Assembly (NCBI GenBank): GCA_022008415.1
Contig: JAIRBC010000005.1
Span: 62,001-126,000 of the forward strand
From: Cerina litoralis
GTDB taxonomy: Bacteria > Bacteroidota > Bacteroidia > Flavobacteriales > Flavobacteriaceae
Direction of reading: 5' to 3'
DNA length: 64,000 nt
Below the pieces are notes generated by a model. That model worked only from the letters and a program-made list of their open reading frames with translations. It was not told the origin of the DNA and made no database searches. Position 1 is the stretch's first letter; each line of letters starts with the position of its first letter. A program made the position numbers and the translations under genes. Of the stretch, positions 1 through 9,005 are shown in pieces.

Positions 1-215
1 AGTGTTATCGGGATGTAATTTTTGTTGTTCATCTTTTTATGTATTAAGTACTTAGTACAAAGTATTTAGTAATTGGGTTTAAGGTTTCAGGTTAAAACTC
101 CAGCCTGGAACATGAGACATGAAACCAGAAGCTTTTAGTCTATTTTCTATGTTCACTTTTCTATTTTCTTTCTTCTTTTTCACTGCCAACTGCCAACTGC
201 CACTGCCAACTTATT
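1..215. repeat. Intergenic heptad-period repeat block
   Basis: No gene is visible before the tolC-like stop codon. The stretch is built almost wholly of degenerate tandem words with a 7-nt step: AGTACTT-AGTACAA-AGTATTT-AGTAATT at about 45-73, GGTTTAA-GGTTTCA-GGTTAAA at about 77-97, CATGAGA-CATGAAA at about 111-124, CTATTTT-like words at about 137-180, and GCCAACT-GCCAACT at about 188-210. The last array ends about 5 nt from the stop codon of the minus-strand gene. The period is read directly from the sequence; a function is unknown. Confidence 0.7.
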
Positions 216-1517
216 TTACTCCTTCGTCAAAAAATTCAAATACGCCAAGGCGTAATTATGCTGAAAAATCGTGGTATAGTAAGCCAATTGCTTTTGGGAA
301 TATTGGGTCTCGGCCAATAAAAGGTCCGTTGTTTTTTCCAAGCCTTGTTCAAAGCGATTGGTCCTTATACGCAGGGATTCCCTTGATTGTTGCAAGGCCA
401 ATTTTGTGAGTTTCAATTTGTTCTTGGCATCCTCCAGTCCTCTTTGGGCCTTGTTGAGCTCTAGCTGGCTCTCGGCCTTGTACTGCTCCAATTGGAATAT
501 GGATTTGTCGTATTCTGCCTTACTCTTCTGCGTTTTCCCAAAACGTTTGCTACCCTCGAACAGGTTCCATTTTAGTTCTGCCCCAAATAAATATCCGTTG
601 GCATCGGCCCTAAAAATTTGATCGTCGTGCAACTCGTAGATGCCAAACGCATTCAATCGTGGCAAGAACGCCATTTTATCGGCCTTGTACATCTGTTCAT
701 AGGCCTCCGTAGTAGCGTCCATCGCTAAAATATCCTTTCTGTTTCCGGAAAGGTCCGTTGCGGTGATCGGATTGTACGCGACGGACAAGGAATCGGTAGG
801 CCTCAGGATCCTGTAGCTGTCGTCATCCATCAGAACGGACAGATAATTACTCGCGTTTAGAATATTGCTCTTGGCGTATTGCAGTTGGTTGTCCAGTTCG
901 GTCACCCTGACCTCGACGGCCAGTACATCGGATTTTTGAAGGTATCCGTGCTTAAAATTATTATCGGCCACCCGCTTGTTTTCCAATGCGGTTTCCTTGG
1001 CCTTTTCCAAAACCTCAACCGCCTTGTAGGCCAATTGCAGCCGCATGTATGCCTTTGCCACTTCCAATTCCATAAAGTCCCCGGAACGTTCGGATTGCAT
1101 CTGGACGGCGGTCCACTTGGCCTTTGCGGCCTTTCTTTGGTAAATGCCATCGAAATTCAGCAAGGGCTGCCGGACCTCTATCCGGGTAGCATAATCTTCG
1201 ACCTGACCGGGATCGTTCAATATTGAAGGGTCAAAATCGGCCTGGGTCAAAATCTCCTGGTTCAATTTTGATCCAAATGCCATCAATGGGTTTGTAGTGG
1301 CGATACCCGTGTACGAAACACTGATATCGGGTAGGATCACGGCATTGGTCTGGTTAAAATTGCCCTTGGCAGCCAAGATATCCTGCTGTGCCATTTTAAG
1401 TGTGGTATTGTTTTCCCTTACCTTGAGAATAACCTCATCCTTGCTAATCGGCAACGCCTCCTGCGCCAATGCCAAATAAAAGGGGAACAATAACAATAGT
1501 CCTAATAAATGCTTCAT
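216..1517 (-). CDS. TolC family outer membrane efflux protein
   Basis: Outer membrane channel of a tripartite efflux system, expected to form a trimeric beta-barrel with a periplasmic alpha-helical tunnel. The 433-residue product starts with a clear signal peptide (MKHLLGLLLLFPFYLALAQ) and has the long amphipathic helices and paired repeat organisation of the family. The start at 1517 is chosen over an in-frame ATG at 1553 because the signal peptide begins there, AAGGAG lies directly before it, and the -7 promoter element sits at 1537-1544, inside the longer reading frame. It lies last in a minus-strand series; its pump partners may lie beyond the window edge. It is distinct from the TolC at 10364. 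The substrate is unknown. Confidence 0.88.
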   Translation of the reverse strand: MKHLLGLLLLFPFYLALAQEALPISKDEVILKVRENNTTLKMAQQDILAAKGNFNQTNAVILPDISVSYTGIATTNPLMAFGSKLNQEILTQADFDPSILNDPGQVEDYATRIEVRQPLLNFDGIYQRKAAKAKWTAVQMQSERSGDFMELEVAKAYMRLQLAYKAVEVLEKAKETALENKRVADNNFKHGYLQKSDVLAVEVRVTELDNQLQYAKSNILNASNYLSVLMDDDSYRILRPTDSLSVAYNPITATDLSGNRKDILAMDATTEAYEQMYKADKMAFLPRLNAFGIYELHDDQIFRADANGYLFGAELKWNLFEGSKRFGKTQKSKAEYDKSIFQLEQYKAESQLELNKAQRGLEDAKNKLKLTKLALQQSRESLRIRTNRFEQGLEKTTDLLLAETQYSQKQLAYYTTIFQHNYALAYLNFLTKE

Positions 1518-1536
1518 CTCCTTGGGTAGTTTGAGG

Positions 1537-1579
1537 CAAAAATAGACCTGCAAAAAGGACTGTACAGCAACTTATGTTA
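1537..1579 (-). promoter_or_regulatory. Crp-type activated promoter of tolC-like gene
   Basis: On the minus strand, a TATTTTTG -7 element (1537-1544) lies 20 nt before the start codon. TAACATAAGTTG (1568-1579) ends 23 nt upstream of it. The same box and the same 23-nt spacing occur before the rhodanese gene (22728-22770), which points to a Crp/Fnr-family activator bound near -41. Confidence 0.6.
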
Positions 1580-1710
1580 CAGAAGGATTTTACTTTGAAA
1601 CAAATTAAAGAAAGCATAAAAATAAAGAGGTGCTCCCCTTCACTAAAGTGCATCTCGTAAACCCTGAAAAGTCAATCAAAATAATCGGTTTAATTTTCCG
1701 TGGATTCTAG

Positions 1711-1833
1711 AATTATGCCGAAAAACAAATCGGTCCTAACGACACCCAACAGCTTGTTACCCAATTCATTGAAAGCCTTAACATGGATAAAGTTAAAACA
1801 TTGGATCTGGAACCGATAAGATTTGATCAATAA
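1711..1833 (+). pseudogene. Possible 3' remnant of an unknown plus-strand gene
   Basis: A 40-codon open stretch without a 5' part ends in TAA at 1831-1833. Its translation begins NYAEKQIGPNDTQQ and ends TLDLEPIRFDQ; it has a protein-like composition, is preceded directly by a stop codon, and overlaps the end of the Pycsar-effector-like gene by a few bases. I do not recognise the family. It may be the tail of a gene lost by deletion, or chance. Confidence 0.25.
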
Positions 1834-2411
1834 AACGCAACCACTCCGGTAATCAGGGAATACAGGATGGTGGAGATCAATCCGATCAAAAAAATAGCCG
1901 TTGAAAGCAGCAATAGTCTTTGCTTCCGTGCTATGATCTTGCCTAAAAAATATAGGTCATCGATCATTTCGTCATAAATATTCTGGCCCTTTTCCATTAT
2001 CCGATTAAACTCTTTCCTGAATTCTTTCAGGGATTGCGAGGTGAAATTTACTGCGTACAAAGTGCCCTTATAGCCACTCTTTTTAAAGGCCCTACCAAAA
2101 TAACGATGCGGCAACATGCTGAAAATGGCAAAAACCATGGACAACATACTGCAGATGACCAAGATCCGGGTACCCGACCCAATTTCAAATCCCTTGCTAC
2201 CCGGCATGACAAATAGGAGTCCCAACAGCAAGGAAGATATAATGGAATTGACCGTAAGGATAATCCTTGCCTTATTGTCAACCATTTTTAAAAGATTGTA
2301 ATGATTTTTAGAAAGGGTCCTAAAAAGGGTCTGTACCCCCCTCGCATCATACTTTTTAAGTTTATTCTTCCTTTTTTCAAAATCGAGCGAATTGTCTTTC
2401 TCGTTTTCCAT
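1827..2411 (-). CDS. Pycsar-effector-like transmembrane protein (DUF5706/PycTM-like)
   Basis: A 194-residue membrane protein. It opens with a charged segment, then a helix with the family-like stretch NHYNLLKMVDNKARIILTVN, two hydrophobic hairpin segments at about residues 52-70 and 82-100, a cytosolic helical middle, and a C-terminal membrane segment at about 166-188. This layout matches the PycTM/DUF5706 domain, the membrane-disrupting effector of cyclic-pyrimidine (Pycsar) anti-phage systems, though flavobacteria also carry chromosomal homologues, often fused to an HD phosphohydrolase. No nucleotide cyclase or HD domain is encoded beside it, so a defence role is not shown. The neighbours are a small membrane protein upstream and a TolC downstream. 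The family call is from recognition of the pattern. Confidence 0.6.
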   Translation of the reverse strand: MENEKDNSLDFEKRKNKLKKYDARGVQTLFRTLSKNHYNLLKMVDNKARIILTVNSIISSLLLGLLFVMPGSKGFEIGSGTRILVICSMLSMVFAIFSMLPHRYFGRAFKKSGYKGTLYAVNFTSQSLKEFRKEFNRIMEKGQNIYDEMIDDLYFLGKIIARKQRLLLLSTAIFLIGLISTILYSLITGVVAFY

Positions 2412-2584
2412 TGATCGTGTTTTTATTGTTTAAGGTTTAAAATCTCAAAACTTCGGTCATAATCCCAAATCGGTTGATATCCAAACGATGTTGAAAATAG
2501 CGGTTATGGCTATTCAATACCAAATAATTGGGGAAATAGTATGGTATGGAAATCAATCGAAGGGATTTTTCAATATCCTTAATC

Positions 2585-2995
2585 CTACGCCCGATTTCTC
2601 CATTTTATGGTTGTTAAATAGGCGGTTATGGCAAACACAACGGTTAAACCAATCCTAAAAAATAGGGCCCCAATGGTTTTGGTCTCGTATAATCCTCCGT
2701 TTTGAATATGCACAAAAAGACCGGCCAAGGCTGCAACCAAAACCAAAATGGAGGTTATCAAAGGCTTGACCGTCCATTTACTGCCCTTAATTAATCCGTA
2801 AACAGATAGAAGATAAAGCCAGCTACAGATAAAATTTGCCCAGACCACAAATAGCACGTAGTTACCTTCTTTTGCCCTTATGCCAAACCAATCCAATATC
2901 AAAGAACCGCTCAGAAACAACGTCAGCAGGGCAAACACCATCAAAATGGCAATAGCAACGTATCTGAAAAATCTGCTCTTTATCATCTTGTTCAA
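2585..2995 (-). CDS. Small four-helix membrane protein, unknown function
   Basis: The 136-residue product is almost entirely hydrophobic, with four predicted membrane segments at about residues 10-34, 46-66, 76-95 and 108-128 and short charged ends. I do not recognise a named family. Its start codon lies 1 nt after the end of the LOG-family gene on the same strand, so the two are very probably co-transcribed. No catalytic motif is visible. Confidence 0.65.
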   Translation of the reverse strand: MNKMIKSRFFRYVAIAILMVFALLTLFLSGSLILDWFGIRAKEGNYVLFVVWANFICSWLYLLSVYGLIKGSKWTVKPLITSILVLVAALAGLFVHIQNGGLYETKTIGALFFRIGLTVVFAITAYLTTIKWRNRA

Positions 2996-2996
2996 T

Positions 2997-3755
2997 TTAT
3001 AGGTTTACTTTTCGGAGACTTTCGCCAAACCACCATTTGGGTTTCTGTTGCTTTCTTACCAATTTAAACCTTTCGATAGCGTGGGTCCTGATATGCTCCG
3101 ACATTTCTTCTACGGAATCCGTTACGAACAACAATTTCATATCTTCGGGGCTTATACTTTCATTCTCCGCCATTATCCGTATGTGCTGGCATAGTTCCCT
3201 ATGGTATTCCGAACCAAAGATGACGACGGGAAAATTCTTTATCATCTTGGTCTGTATCAAGGTTAAAGATTCAAAGAGTTCGTCTAGCGTGCCTATCCCG
3301 CCCGGCATGACTACGTAGGCATAAGAGTATTTCATCAAAAGGAATTTGCGGACAAAGAAATAACGGATATCGATCCATTTATGCAGATACGGGTTCGGTT
3401 TCTGTTCAAAGGGAAGAATGATATTGCAACCCACCGAATAGCCACCTGCCCGATAAGCTCCTTTATTTGCGGCTTCCATAATGCCCGGACCTCCTCCCGT
3501 CATTACCGTAAACCCCAAATTGGCCAAGGCAGCACCCACCGCCTCGGCCTGAACGTAGTACGGATTAGACTCACTGAACCTTGCCGAGCCAAAGACCGTT
3601 ACGCACGGCCCGATAAAGTGCATTTTTCGAAACGCCTTAATAAAACTGAACATGACCCTGAACGTAAAGAAGAGTTCCGCAAATCTGGAGAGCGGTCCCT
3701 TTAGAAATTTGGATTCGTCGGTCTGCAACCGATTGTTGTTGTTGTTGTTTTCCAT
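2997..3755 (-). CDS. LOG-family protein (TIGR00730), nucleotide phosphoribohydrolase-like
   Basis: Rossmann-fold protein of the lysine-decarboxylase-like/LOG family. Characterised members hydrolyse nucleoside 5'-monophosphates, including cytokinin precursors, to base and ribose 5-phosphate. The signature PGGIGTLDE and the upstream GGGPGIMEAANKGA are both present, as expected of an active enzyme. The 252-residue length fits the longer bacterial subgroup. The start at 3755 is preferred to the in-frame 3785 because the extra residues derive from a repetitive spacer. The N-terminus contains a poly-Asn run encoded by GTT/AAC repeats. It is coupled to the downstream membrane protein gene; the physiological substrate cannot be told. 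Confidence 0.82.
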   Translation of the reverse strand: MENNNNNNRLQTDESKFLKGPLSRFAELFFTFRVMFSFIKAFRKMHFIGPCVTVFGSARFSESNPYYVQAEAVGAALANLGFTVMTGGGPGIMEAANKGAYRAGGYSVGCNIILPFEQKPNPYLHKWIDIRYFFVRKFLLMKYSYAYVVMPGGIGTLDELFESLTLIQTKMIKNFPVVIFGSEYHRELCQHIRIMAENESISPEDMKLLFVTDSVEEMSEHIRTHAIERFKLVRKQQKPKWWFGESLRKVNL

Positions 3756-3879
3756 GACAAGTTCAAGTTCAAGTGTCAAGCTCAAGTGTCAAATTCTAAT
3801 CATAGTCAGGAACAAGTCTTGTCTCTTGGCTCTTGGTTATGTACTCTTGGCTCTTTTCTTTGTTCTATTTTCTATTTCC
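3756..3879. repeat. Heptad-period repeat spacer
   Basis: Between the LOG gene and the permease gene lie tandem words: CAAGTTCAAGTTCAAGTGT-type units at about 3758-3798 (a 6/7-nt step) and CTTGGCT-CTTGGTT then CTTGGCT-CTTTTCT-like units at about 3818-3872. No gene or hairpin terminator was seen. Confidence 0.6.
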
Positions 3880-5001
3880 TCAAGAAGCTTTCTTATAGCT
3901 CCATACCGCCAGGCCGTTCATGACCAGGGCATAGAATAGGGTTTTCAATAATTGTGGAAGTACGTCCATCAGGCCCGAACCTTTGAGCATAACCATACGC
4001 ATTACCTCCACAAAGTATTTGATTGGGTTAAATTCGGTCAAGACCTGTGCCCATTGCGGCATGCTCTCTATCGGGGTAAAAAGACCGCTCATCAAAATAA
4101 AGATCACCATAAAAAACCAGGCGATAAACATGGCCTGCTGCTGGGTATCTGTAAAGTTCGAGATAAACAGACCCATCCCCAAAATGACCAGGATGTAGAT
4201 GGACGTATAAAAATACAAGAGCAGCAAGCTTCCGATCATCGGGGTGTTAAAAATAAGTTTTGCCAAGATCAATCCTATGGTCAGTAACCCCATCCCGATT
4301 ACCCAGAAGGGAAAAAGTTTACCTATGATAAAATGGCGTTTTTTGATAGGAGTTACGTTGATCTGCTCCAAGGTGCCGATCTCTTTTTCACGCACAATAT
4401 TCATCCCGGAGAGAAATAGCGTAATCATCGTCACCAGCAGCACCAAAATGCCGGGCACCATAAATGTTTTATAGTTTAAGGTCTCGTTGTACCAAAACAA
4501 CGGAATGCCCTCTATGGCAACAGGCCGTGCAACGGCTTCCGAAGGTATGAGCAAATCTACCACAATACTGCTGTTGAAGTTTTTTACTATCTGGGAGACG
4601 TACACATTTTGTACGCCCGCCGCGGCACCGTCTATGGCATTGATGTTAACCCCCAATTTGCTGCGCCCGTTCTTTTGCAGATCGCGTTCAAAATTACTGG
4701 GGATATCGAGGATTACATCAACGTCGCCTTTTAGCATGGCCGAACTCCCCTGGCTTGCGTTCGGAAATGCATAAAGCACGTTAAAATAGGTAGTCGCCTC
4801 GAACTTGTCGATCAATGCCCGCGATGTCGATGATCGGTCGTTGTCCACGTACCCGAAGGCTATATTCTTGATTTCATAGGTGGCCGCGTTGGAGAGGATC
4901 ACCAATTGCAATAATGGCAAAACAAAAATGATAGGTAGCATTCCTTTATTTCTAAAGATCTGCTTGAATTCCTTTTGGATGATGTAGCCTATTGTTTTCA
5001 T
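3880..5001 (-). CDS. ABC-2 type transporter permease (YbhR-like)
   Basis: Membrane subunit of an ABC exporter in the inner membrane. The 373-residue protein has the ABC-2 layout: one N-terminal membrane segment (about 20-40), a large periplasmic domain (about 45-170), then five membrane segments from about 178 to the C-terminus, with the cytosolic stretch VREKEIGTLEQINVTPIKK typical of the family. It is paired with a second permease directly upstream, so the transporter is probably a heterodimer. It is the last exporter gene of the TetR-controlled series beginning at 12294. The gap to its neighbour holds repeats rather than a promoter I can recognise. Confidence 0.88.
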   Translation of the reverse strand: MKTIGYIIQKEFKQIFRNKGMLPIIFVLPLLQLVILSNAATYEIKNIAFGYVDNDRSSTSRALIDKFEATTYFNVLYAFPNASQGSSAMLKGDVDVILDIPSNFERDLQKNGRSKLGVNINAIDGAAAGVQNVYVSQIVKNFNSSIVVDLLIPSEAVARPVAIEGIPLFWYNETLNYKTFMVPGILVLLVTMITLFLSGMNIVREKEIGTLEQINVTPIKKRHFIIGKLFPFWVIGMGLLTIGLILAKLIFNTPMIGSLLLLYFYTSIYILVILGMGLFISNFTDTQQQAMFIAWFFMVIFILMSGLFTPIESMPQWAQVLTEFNPIKYFVEVMRMVMLKGSGLMDVLPQLLKTLFYALVMNGLAVWSYKKAS

Positions 5002-5256
5002 TTATAACAGATGCTAGACTTTAGATATTAGACCCCTAGACTTTTTATATCCTGCTTACTTCGTATTTCGTATTTTTTCTGCCAACTGTCCTACGTCCTT
5101 TTATTTTCCGTGATACCGTGATGCGGTTTTCCAAGATGCGGCAATATGGTTTCTGATAGCTGCTTACTGAGCACTGCATACGGCATACTGTTCTTCTAAT
5201 TTCTAGTCTCCAGTTTCTAATCTCTAACTTCGTATTTCTTACTTGTACTTCTTTTT
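5002..5256. repeat. Repeat-filled spacer, copy 1 of a ~115-bp dispersed repeat
   Basis: TAGA words lie at about 5010-5043 and TTCGTAT-TTCGTAT at about 5058-5072. From about 5112 to 5229 the sequence closely matches 10194-10309 in the other large spacer of the same operon (shared blocks GATGCGGTTTTCC, GAGCACTGCATAC, TTCTAATTTCTAGT, AGTTTCTAATCTCTAACT). Positions 5207-5227, read on the minus strand, also match the left end of the four-helix-bundle element at 57119-57140. No gene is supported. Confidence 0.7.
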
Positions 5257-6363
5257 TTATTCCAACCTTATTTTGTATTTCTTTACGCTCAGTCCGATAA
5301 AAAAGAGCGTCATCGCTCCCAAAACGAGGGTTTCCTTCCATAAAAAATTTAATCCGACCCCTTTGAGCATAATGCCCTTTACAATAATGATAAACCATTT
5401 TGCGGGTACAATGTGACTGATAATCTGCAGTGGCCAAGGCATGCTCGAAACTGGGAAAATAAATCCCGACAACAGGATTACGGGCAGCATCAAACCCATC
5501 AACGATATCATCATGGCCGACTGTTGGGTTGTTGCGATGGTAGAAATTAAAATACCCAACGCCAAGGAGGTGATAATGAACAGCACGGTTTCCAGGCCCA
5601 GCAGAAACAGGCTGCCCGTAACCGGGACGTTAAACACAAAAATGCTCAACAGAACTATAACAACAGCGTTGATAATAGATAGGAAAATATAGGGGAATAC
5701 CTTGCCCAAAATCACCTGAAAAGGTTTTAAGGGCGATACCAATAAAATTTCCATGGTGCCCTGTTCCTTTTCCCTGGCGATGGAAATGGAGGTCATCATC
5801 GCCGATACCAACATCAATATAACCGTCATTACCCCGGGCACGAACATGTACACGCTCTTTAATTCGGAATTGTAGATCATTCTGGATTCCGGGACTATTT
5901 GGTAACCGATTTCGATGGTCCTGTTTTGTTCCTGCTGATAATTCTGCAATATGGAAATGATATAATTGCTGATCGTATTGGCCATGTTGGGGTCGGTCGC
6001 ATCGGTGACTATCTGTACCTTTGCGCTTTTCTGAGCGATCAGCTTTTTACTAAAATCATTTTCAAAATACAAGACCGCCTTGACCTTTCCTTTTTTGAAT
6101 GCAGGTTCTATTCCGGATTCGTTGTTCAGCACTTGCAGGACACTGAAATATTTTGACGCCGAGATCTTGTTGATGATTTCCTTTGTGGTGGCATCATTGG
6201 ATCGGTCCAAGATGGCGATATCCACGTTGTTGATCTCATTGGTTATTGCAAAACCGAACAGCATAATTTGTGCAATGGGCATCCCAAAAAGAATAAACAG
6301 CGAGCGCTTATCCCTAAAAATATGGTAAAACTCCTTTTGCACAAATCCCTTGAATCGTTTCAT
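5257..6363 (-). CDS. ABC-2 type transporter permease (YbhS-like)
   Basis: Second membrane subunit of the exporter, 368 residues. It shows an N-terminal membrane segment (about 22-42), a periplasmic domain of about 125 residues, the family stretch IAREKEQGTMEILLVSPLKP after the second membrane segment, and a C-terminal bundle of four more segments. It is homologous to the neighbouring permease but clearly diverged, as in YbhS/YbhR. It lies between the ATPase genes and the other permease on the same strand, so it is probably part of one ATP-driven efflux complex with the HlyD and TolC proteins. Confidence 0.88.
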   Translation of the reverse strand: MKRFKGFVQKEFYHIFRDKRSLFILFGMPIAQIMLFGFAITNEINNVDIAILDRSNDATTKEIINKISASKYFSVLQVLNNESGIEPAFKKGKVKAVLYFENDFSKKLIAQKSAKVQIVTDATDPNMANTISNYIISILQNYQQEQNRTIEIGYQIVPESRMIYNSELKSVYMFVPGVMTVILMLVSAMMTSISIAREKEQGTMEILLVSPLKPFQVILGKVFPYIFLSIINAVVIVLLSIFVFNVPVTGSLFLLGLETVLFIITSLALGILISTIATTQQSAMMISLMGLMLPVILLSGFIFPVSSMPWPLQIISHIVPAKWFIIIVKGIMLKGVGLNFLWKETLVLGAMTLFFIGLSVKKYKIRLE

Positions 6364-6687
6364 TCCTTTTTTTGAAAAAGTTATTGGGTTACTGGGTTAA
6401 TCGTACCGTCTTGTTTCATATTGTACTTCTTGTCTTTCTATTATATGACAAGGCTATTATATCTCTGAAAACAACTATTCACATTTTTAAAGACCGGTAT
6501 AGCGCTTCCTACCTATACATCCCCATAAGCCCCCTTCAAAGGGAGAATCCCTTTTTCCAAACCCAGACAATACATTGGAATTTGGTGCTTATGATTATAA
6601 ATTTTGTTGTCCCTTCATCAAGTCATCAAGATGCACACCCTTAGGGGAGGTACCGCCATCTGCAACTGCCAACTGCCACTTTTTACC
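6364..6687. repeat. Repeat-rich spacer inside the exporter operon
   Basis: A 324-nt gap. It contains an 8-nt-step array GTTATTGG-GTTACTGG-GTTAATCG (about 6380-6403), a CCCCCTTCAAAGGG-like region at about 6531-6545, and the GCCAACT-GCCACT array at about 6665-6680 that ends about 7 nt from the stop codon of the ATPase gene. No gene was found. Confidence 0.5.
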
Positions 6688-7422
6688 TTACTCAATATTC
6701 CTCGCCAATTTTAGAAATACGGCGTTCATGGAATCTGCCTTAAATTGTTCCTTTAATCTTTTTGGCGTATCCAAGGCCTCGATCTTGCCTTCCACCATTA
6801 TCGATACCCGGTCGCAATATTCGGCCTCGTCCATATAGTGGGTGGTGACAAAGATGGTGGTCCCGTTGTTCGCGGCCTTGTAGATCATTTCCCAAAACTG
6901 TCTTCGCGTAATCGGGTCTACACCCCCCGTGGGCTCGTCCAAGAACACAATCTTGGGATCGTGCAGCATGGATACCGAAAACGCCAATTTTTGTTTCCAA
7001 CCCAACGGCAACGAGCCCACCAGACTTTTGGACACGGCCCCCAGACCCAGTTCTTCGATGAGCCGATCCGCCTTTTCCCTTATCCCCTCTTTAGACAGGC
7101 CATAAATACCGCCAAAGAACGCAATGTTCTCCCTTACCGTTAAATCGTCGTACAGGGCAAATTTTTGGCTCATATATCCAATGTTCTTTTTAATAACCTC
7201 GGCCTGTGTACGTACCGAGTACCCGGCTACCTGAGCCTCCCCGGAACTGGGCTTGGAAATACCGATGAGCATTTTCATCGCCGTGGTCTTCCCGGCCCCG
7301 TTAGCGCCCAAAAAACCAAAAATCTCCCCTCTTGAAACCTCGAAACTGATGGCGTTTACCGCTGTAAAATCACCAAATTCTTTGGTGAGTTTATCGACCT
7401 GTATGACGATGTTGTTGTTCAT
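6688..7422 (-). CDS. ABC transporter ATP-binding protein
   Basis: Nucleotide-binding subunit, 244 residues, cytosolic face of the exporter. The Walker A motif GANGAGKTT, Walker B with catalytic Glu (VFLDEPTGGVDP), and the H-loop histidine in VTTHYMDEAEYCD are visible. The signature loop reads GSLPLGWKQKLA where most ABC proteins have LSGGQ, a divergence also seen in YbhF-type ATPases. The start ATG overlaps the stop codon of the preceding ATPase gene by 1 nt (TAATG), indicating translational coupling. In E. coli YbhF the two ATPase halves are fused; here they are separate genes. Confidence 0.9.
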   Translation of the reverse strand: MNNNIVIQVDKLTKEFGDFTAVNAISFEVSRGEIFGFLGANGAGKTTAMKMLIGISKPSSGEAQVAGYSVRTQAEVIKKNIGYMSQKFALYDDLTVRENIAFFGGIYGLSKEGIREKADRLIEELGLGAVSKSLVGSLPLGWKQKLAFSVSMLHDPKIVFLDEPTGGVDPITRRQFWEMIYKAANNGTTIFVTTHYMDEAEYCDRVSIMVEGKIEALDTPKRLKEQFKADSMNAVFLKLARNIE

Positions 7423-8324
7423 TATTTAGCGAGTTCCATAAAAGTGTCCTCAATTGTCGCCCGTGTTTTTTCGATATGTATTTCCGAAAGGTCCTGTGAT
7501 TCTAAATACCGCTTTAGGGAAACCGGGTCAAAATCCGGCCGGCTATCCGTATAATGCACAAATTCGCCAAACGGAAACACGCTGTGCCGGTACTCATATC
7601 CGTTTAAGCTTTCAATAAGCCGGTACATATTGTTTGCGCCCACATTGAAAATAGGCTTCGGATAGTGTTTTACAATGGCATTGGGCGTGTCGATCTGTAA
7701 TATCCCACCATCCTGAACAAGGGCGATGCGGTCGCACAAGGCGGCCTCGTCCATATAAGGGGTGGAGACCAGAATGGTAATATCCTTCTCCTGCAAACGC
7801 TTTAACATGTCCCAGAATTCCTTGCGGGAAACGGGGTCCACACCGGTAGTGGGCTCGTCCAGTAACAAGACCTTGGGTTTGTGAATCAATGCGCATGACA
7901 GTGCCAGCTTTTGTTTCATCCCGCCGGACAATTTTCCCGCACGCCTATCCTTAAAGGGTTCGATCTGCATATAAATATCTCTGATCAGGTCGTAGTTTTC
8001 CTCGATCGTGGTTCCAAAAATCGTAGCAAAAAAGTTCAGGTTCTCCTCTACGGTAAGATCTTGATAGAGCGAGAATCGTCCCGGCATATAGCCTACATGA
8101 TTTCTGATGGACTTGTACTCTTTAACGACATCGTAACCCGCTACGGTTGCCTTCCCTCCATCCGCGATCAACAAGGTCGTCAAAATTCGGAACAAGGTGG
8201 TCTTGCCCGCCCCATCCGGACCTATCAGCCCGAACAGCTCCCCTGGTTTAACCTCGAATGAAATATCGTCCAAAGCCTTTACCTTGCCGTAAGATTTGGA
8301 TATGTTTGTGATGACGATGGACAT
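7422..8324 (-). CDS. ABC transporter ATP-binding protein
   Basis: Second ATPase of the exporter, 300 residues from the start at 8324; an in-frame ATG at 8360 adds only 12 residues that read as linker. It has Walker A GPDGAGKTT, canonical signature LSGGMKQKLA, Walker B LLLDEPTTGVDP, and the switch region STPYMDEAALCD, in which the usual H-loop histidine (TH) is replaced by Pro (TP). About 70 residues follow the ATPase core, as in the first half of YbhF. It is coupled to the next ATPase gene by a 1-nt overlap. The missing H-loop histidine suggests that one ATP site may be weaker, an inference. Confidence 0.9.
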   Translation of the reverse strand: MSIVITNISKSYGKVKALDDISFEVKPGELFGLIGPDGAGKTTLFRILTTLLIADGGKATVAGYDVVKEYKSIRNHVGYMPGRFSLYQDLTVEENLNFFATIFGTTIEENYDLIRDIYMQIEPFKDRRAGKLSGGMKQKLALSCALIHKPKVLLLDEPTTGVDPVSRKEFWDMLKRLQEKDITILVSTPYMDEAALCDRIALVQDGGILQIDTPNAIVKHYPKPIFNVGANNMYRLIESLNGYEYRHSVFPFGEFVHYTDSRPDFDPVSLKRYLESQDLSEIHIEKTRATIEDTFMELAK

Positions 8325-8519
8325 TGTTTCTTGTTTTGTTTCGGGTTTCAATTGTTTCAAGTTTCATTTTTGAACTTAAAATAACGGAGGGCAAAAACAT
8401 TGAGCTGTATCATTTTCAACCTACAGATAGGAATCGGTTTGTCATTATAAGTGCCATAATCAACATTTCTACCGTGACGCTGTTCTTATCCTGCCAAACT
8501 TCAAATCACAGATTAATGA

Positions 8520-9005
8520 TCAATTGAAATAATCAAAGTACCCTTCCAAATGATTTTTGATATTTGCAGTTAGTTTTGCTCCCTCTTCCCCGGTTTCCGT
8601 TTTCTGAAGGAGCCCTATTTTTTCGATAAGCGGATGCAACCATACGTGAAGGTTGTCGTGCGATGCCCCTTCCATGGTGCATTCCTTGACTACGTTATTT
8701 TTTACTTCATTGAGGCTACCGCCCAACTCCCTATACGCTTCGGAGGTGGTGGCCTTGCTGTCACCTATAAGGGATAGCATTTTGGCAACCCCGTCCGTGG
8801 TCTCTTTATTGGCGTTCCATTTAACCCCGTTGTCCAGTACTATTTCATCGACCCAAGTATCGTCCGGCACTTGGTTTACACCGGCATGGCTTCCACGGTC
8901 TACTATTTCGACATTGGTTTCGGTTTCATGGGATTTTTTCTTTTGTCCTTCCTTGCAGCCAATGGCCAAGGAAAGCACCGCAATTGCGATTACTGTCTTT
9001 CTCAT
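8520..9005 (-). CDS. Small predicted lipoprotein, unknown function
   Basis: A 161-residue product with a lipoprotein signal (MRKTVIAIAVLSLAIGC, lipobox LAIGC at residues 13-17), a charged linker, and a helical C-terminal domain containing the conserved-looking HDNLHVWLHPLIEKIGLLQ. I do not recognise a named family. It sits between the HlyD and ATPase genes of the exporter on the same strand, so it may be an outer or inner membrane accessory of the pump, or an unrelated passenger. Confidence 0.65.
   Translation of the reverse strand: MRKTVIAIAVLSLAIGCKEGQKKKSHETETNVEIVDRGSHAGVNQVPDDTWVDEIVLDNGVKWNANKETTDGVAKMLSLIGDSKATTSEAYRELGGSLNEVKNNVVKECTMEGASHDNLHVWLHPLIEKIGLLQKTETGEEGAKLTANIKNHLEGYFDYFN

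Noticed and set aside
5045-5437. Minus-strand 130-codon frame across the permease end and spacer
   Set aside because: It lies partly inside a permease gene in another frame and partly in dispersed repeats; no domain.
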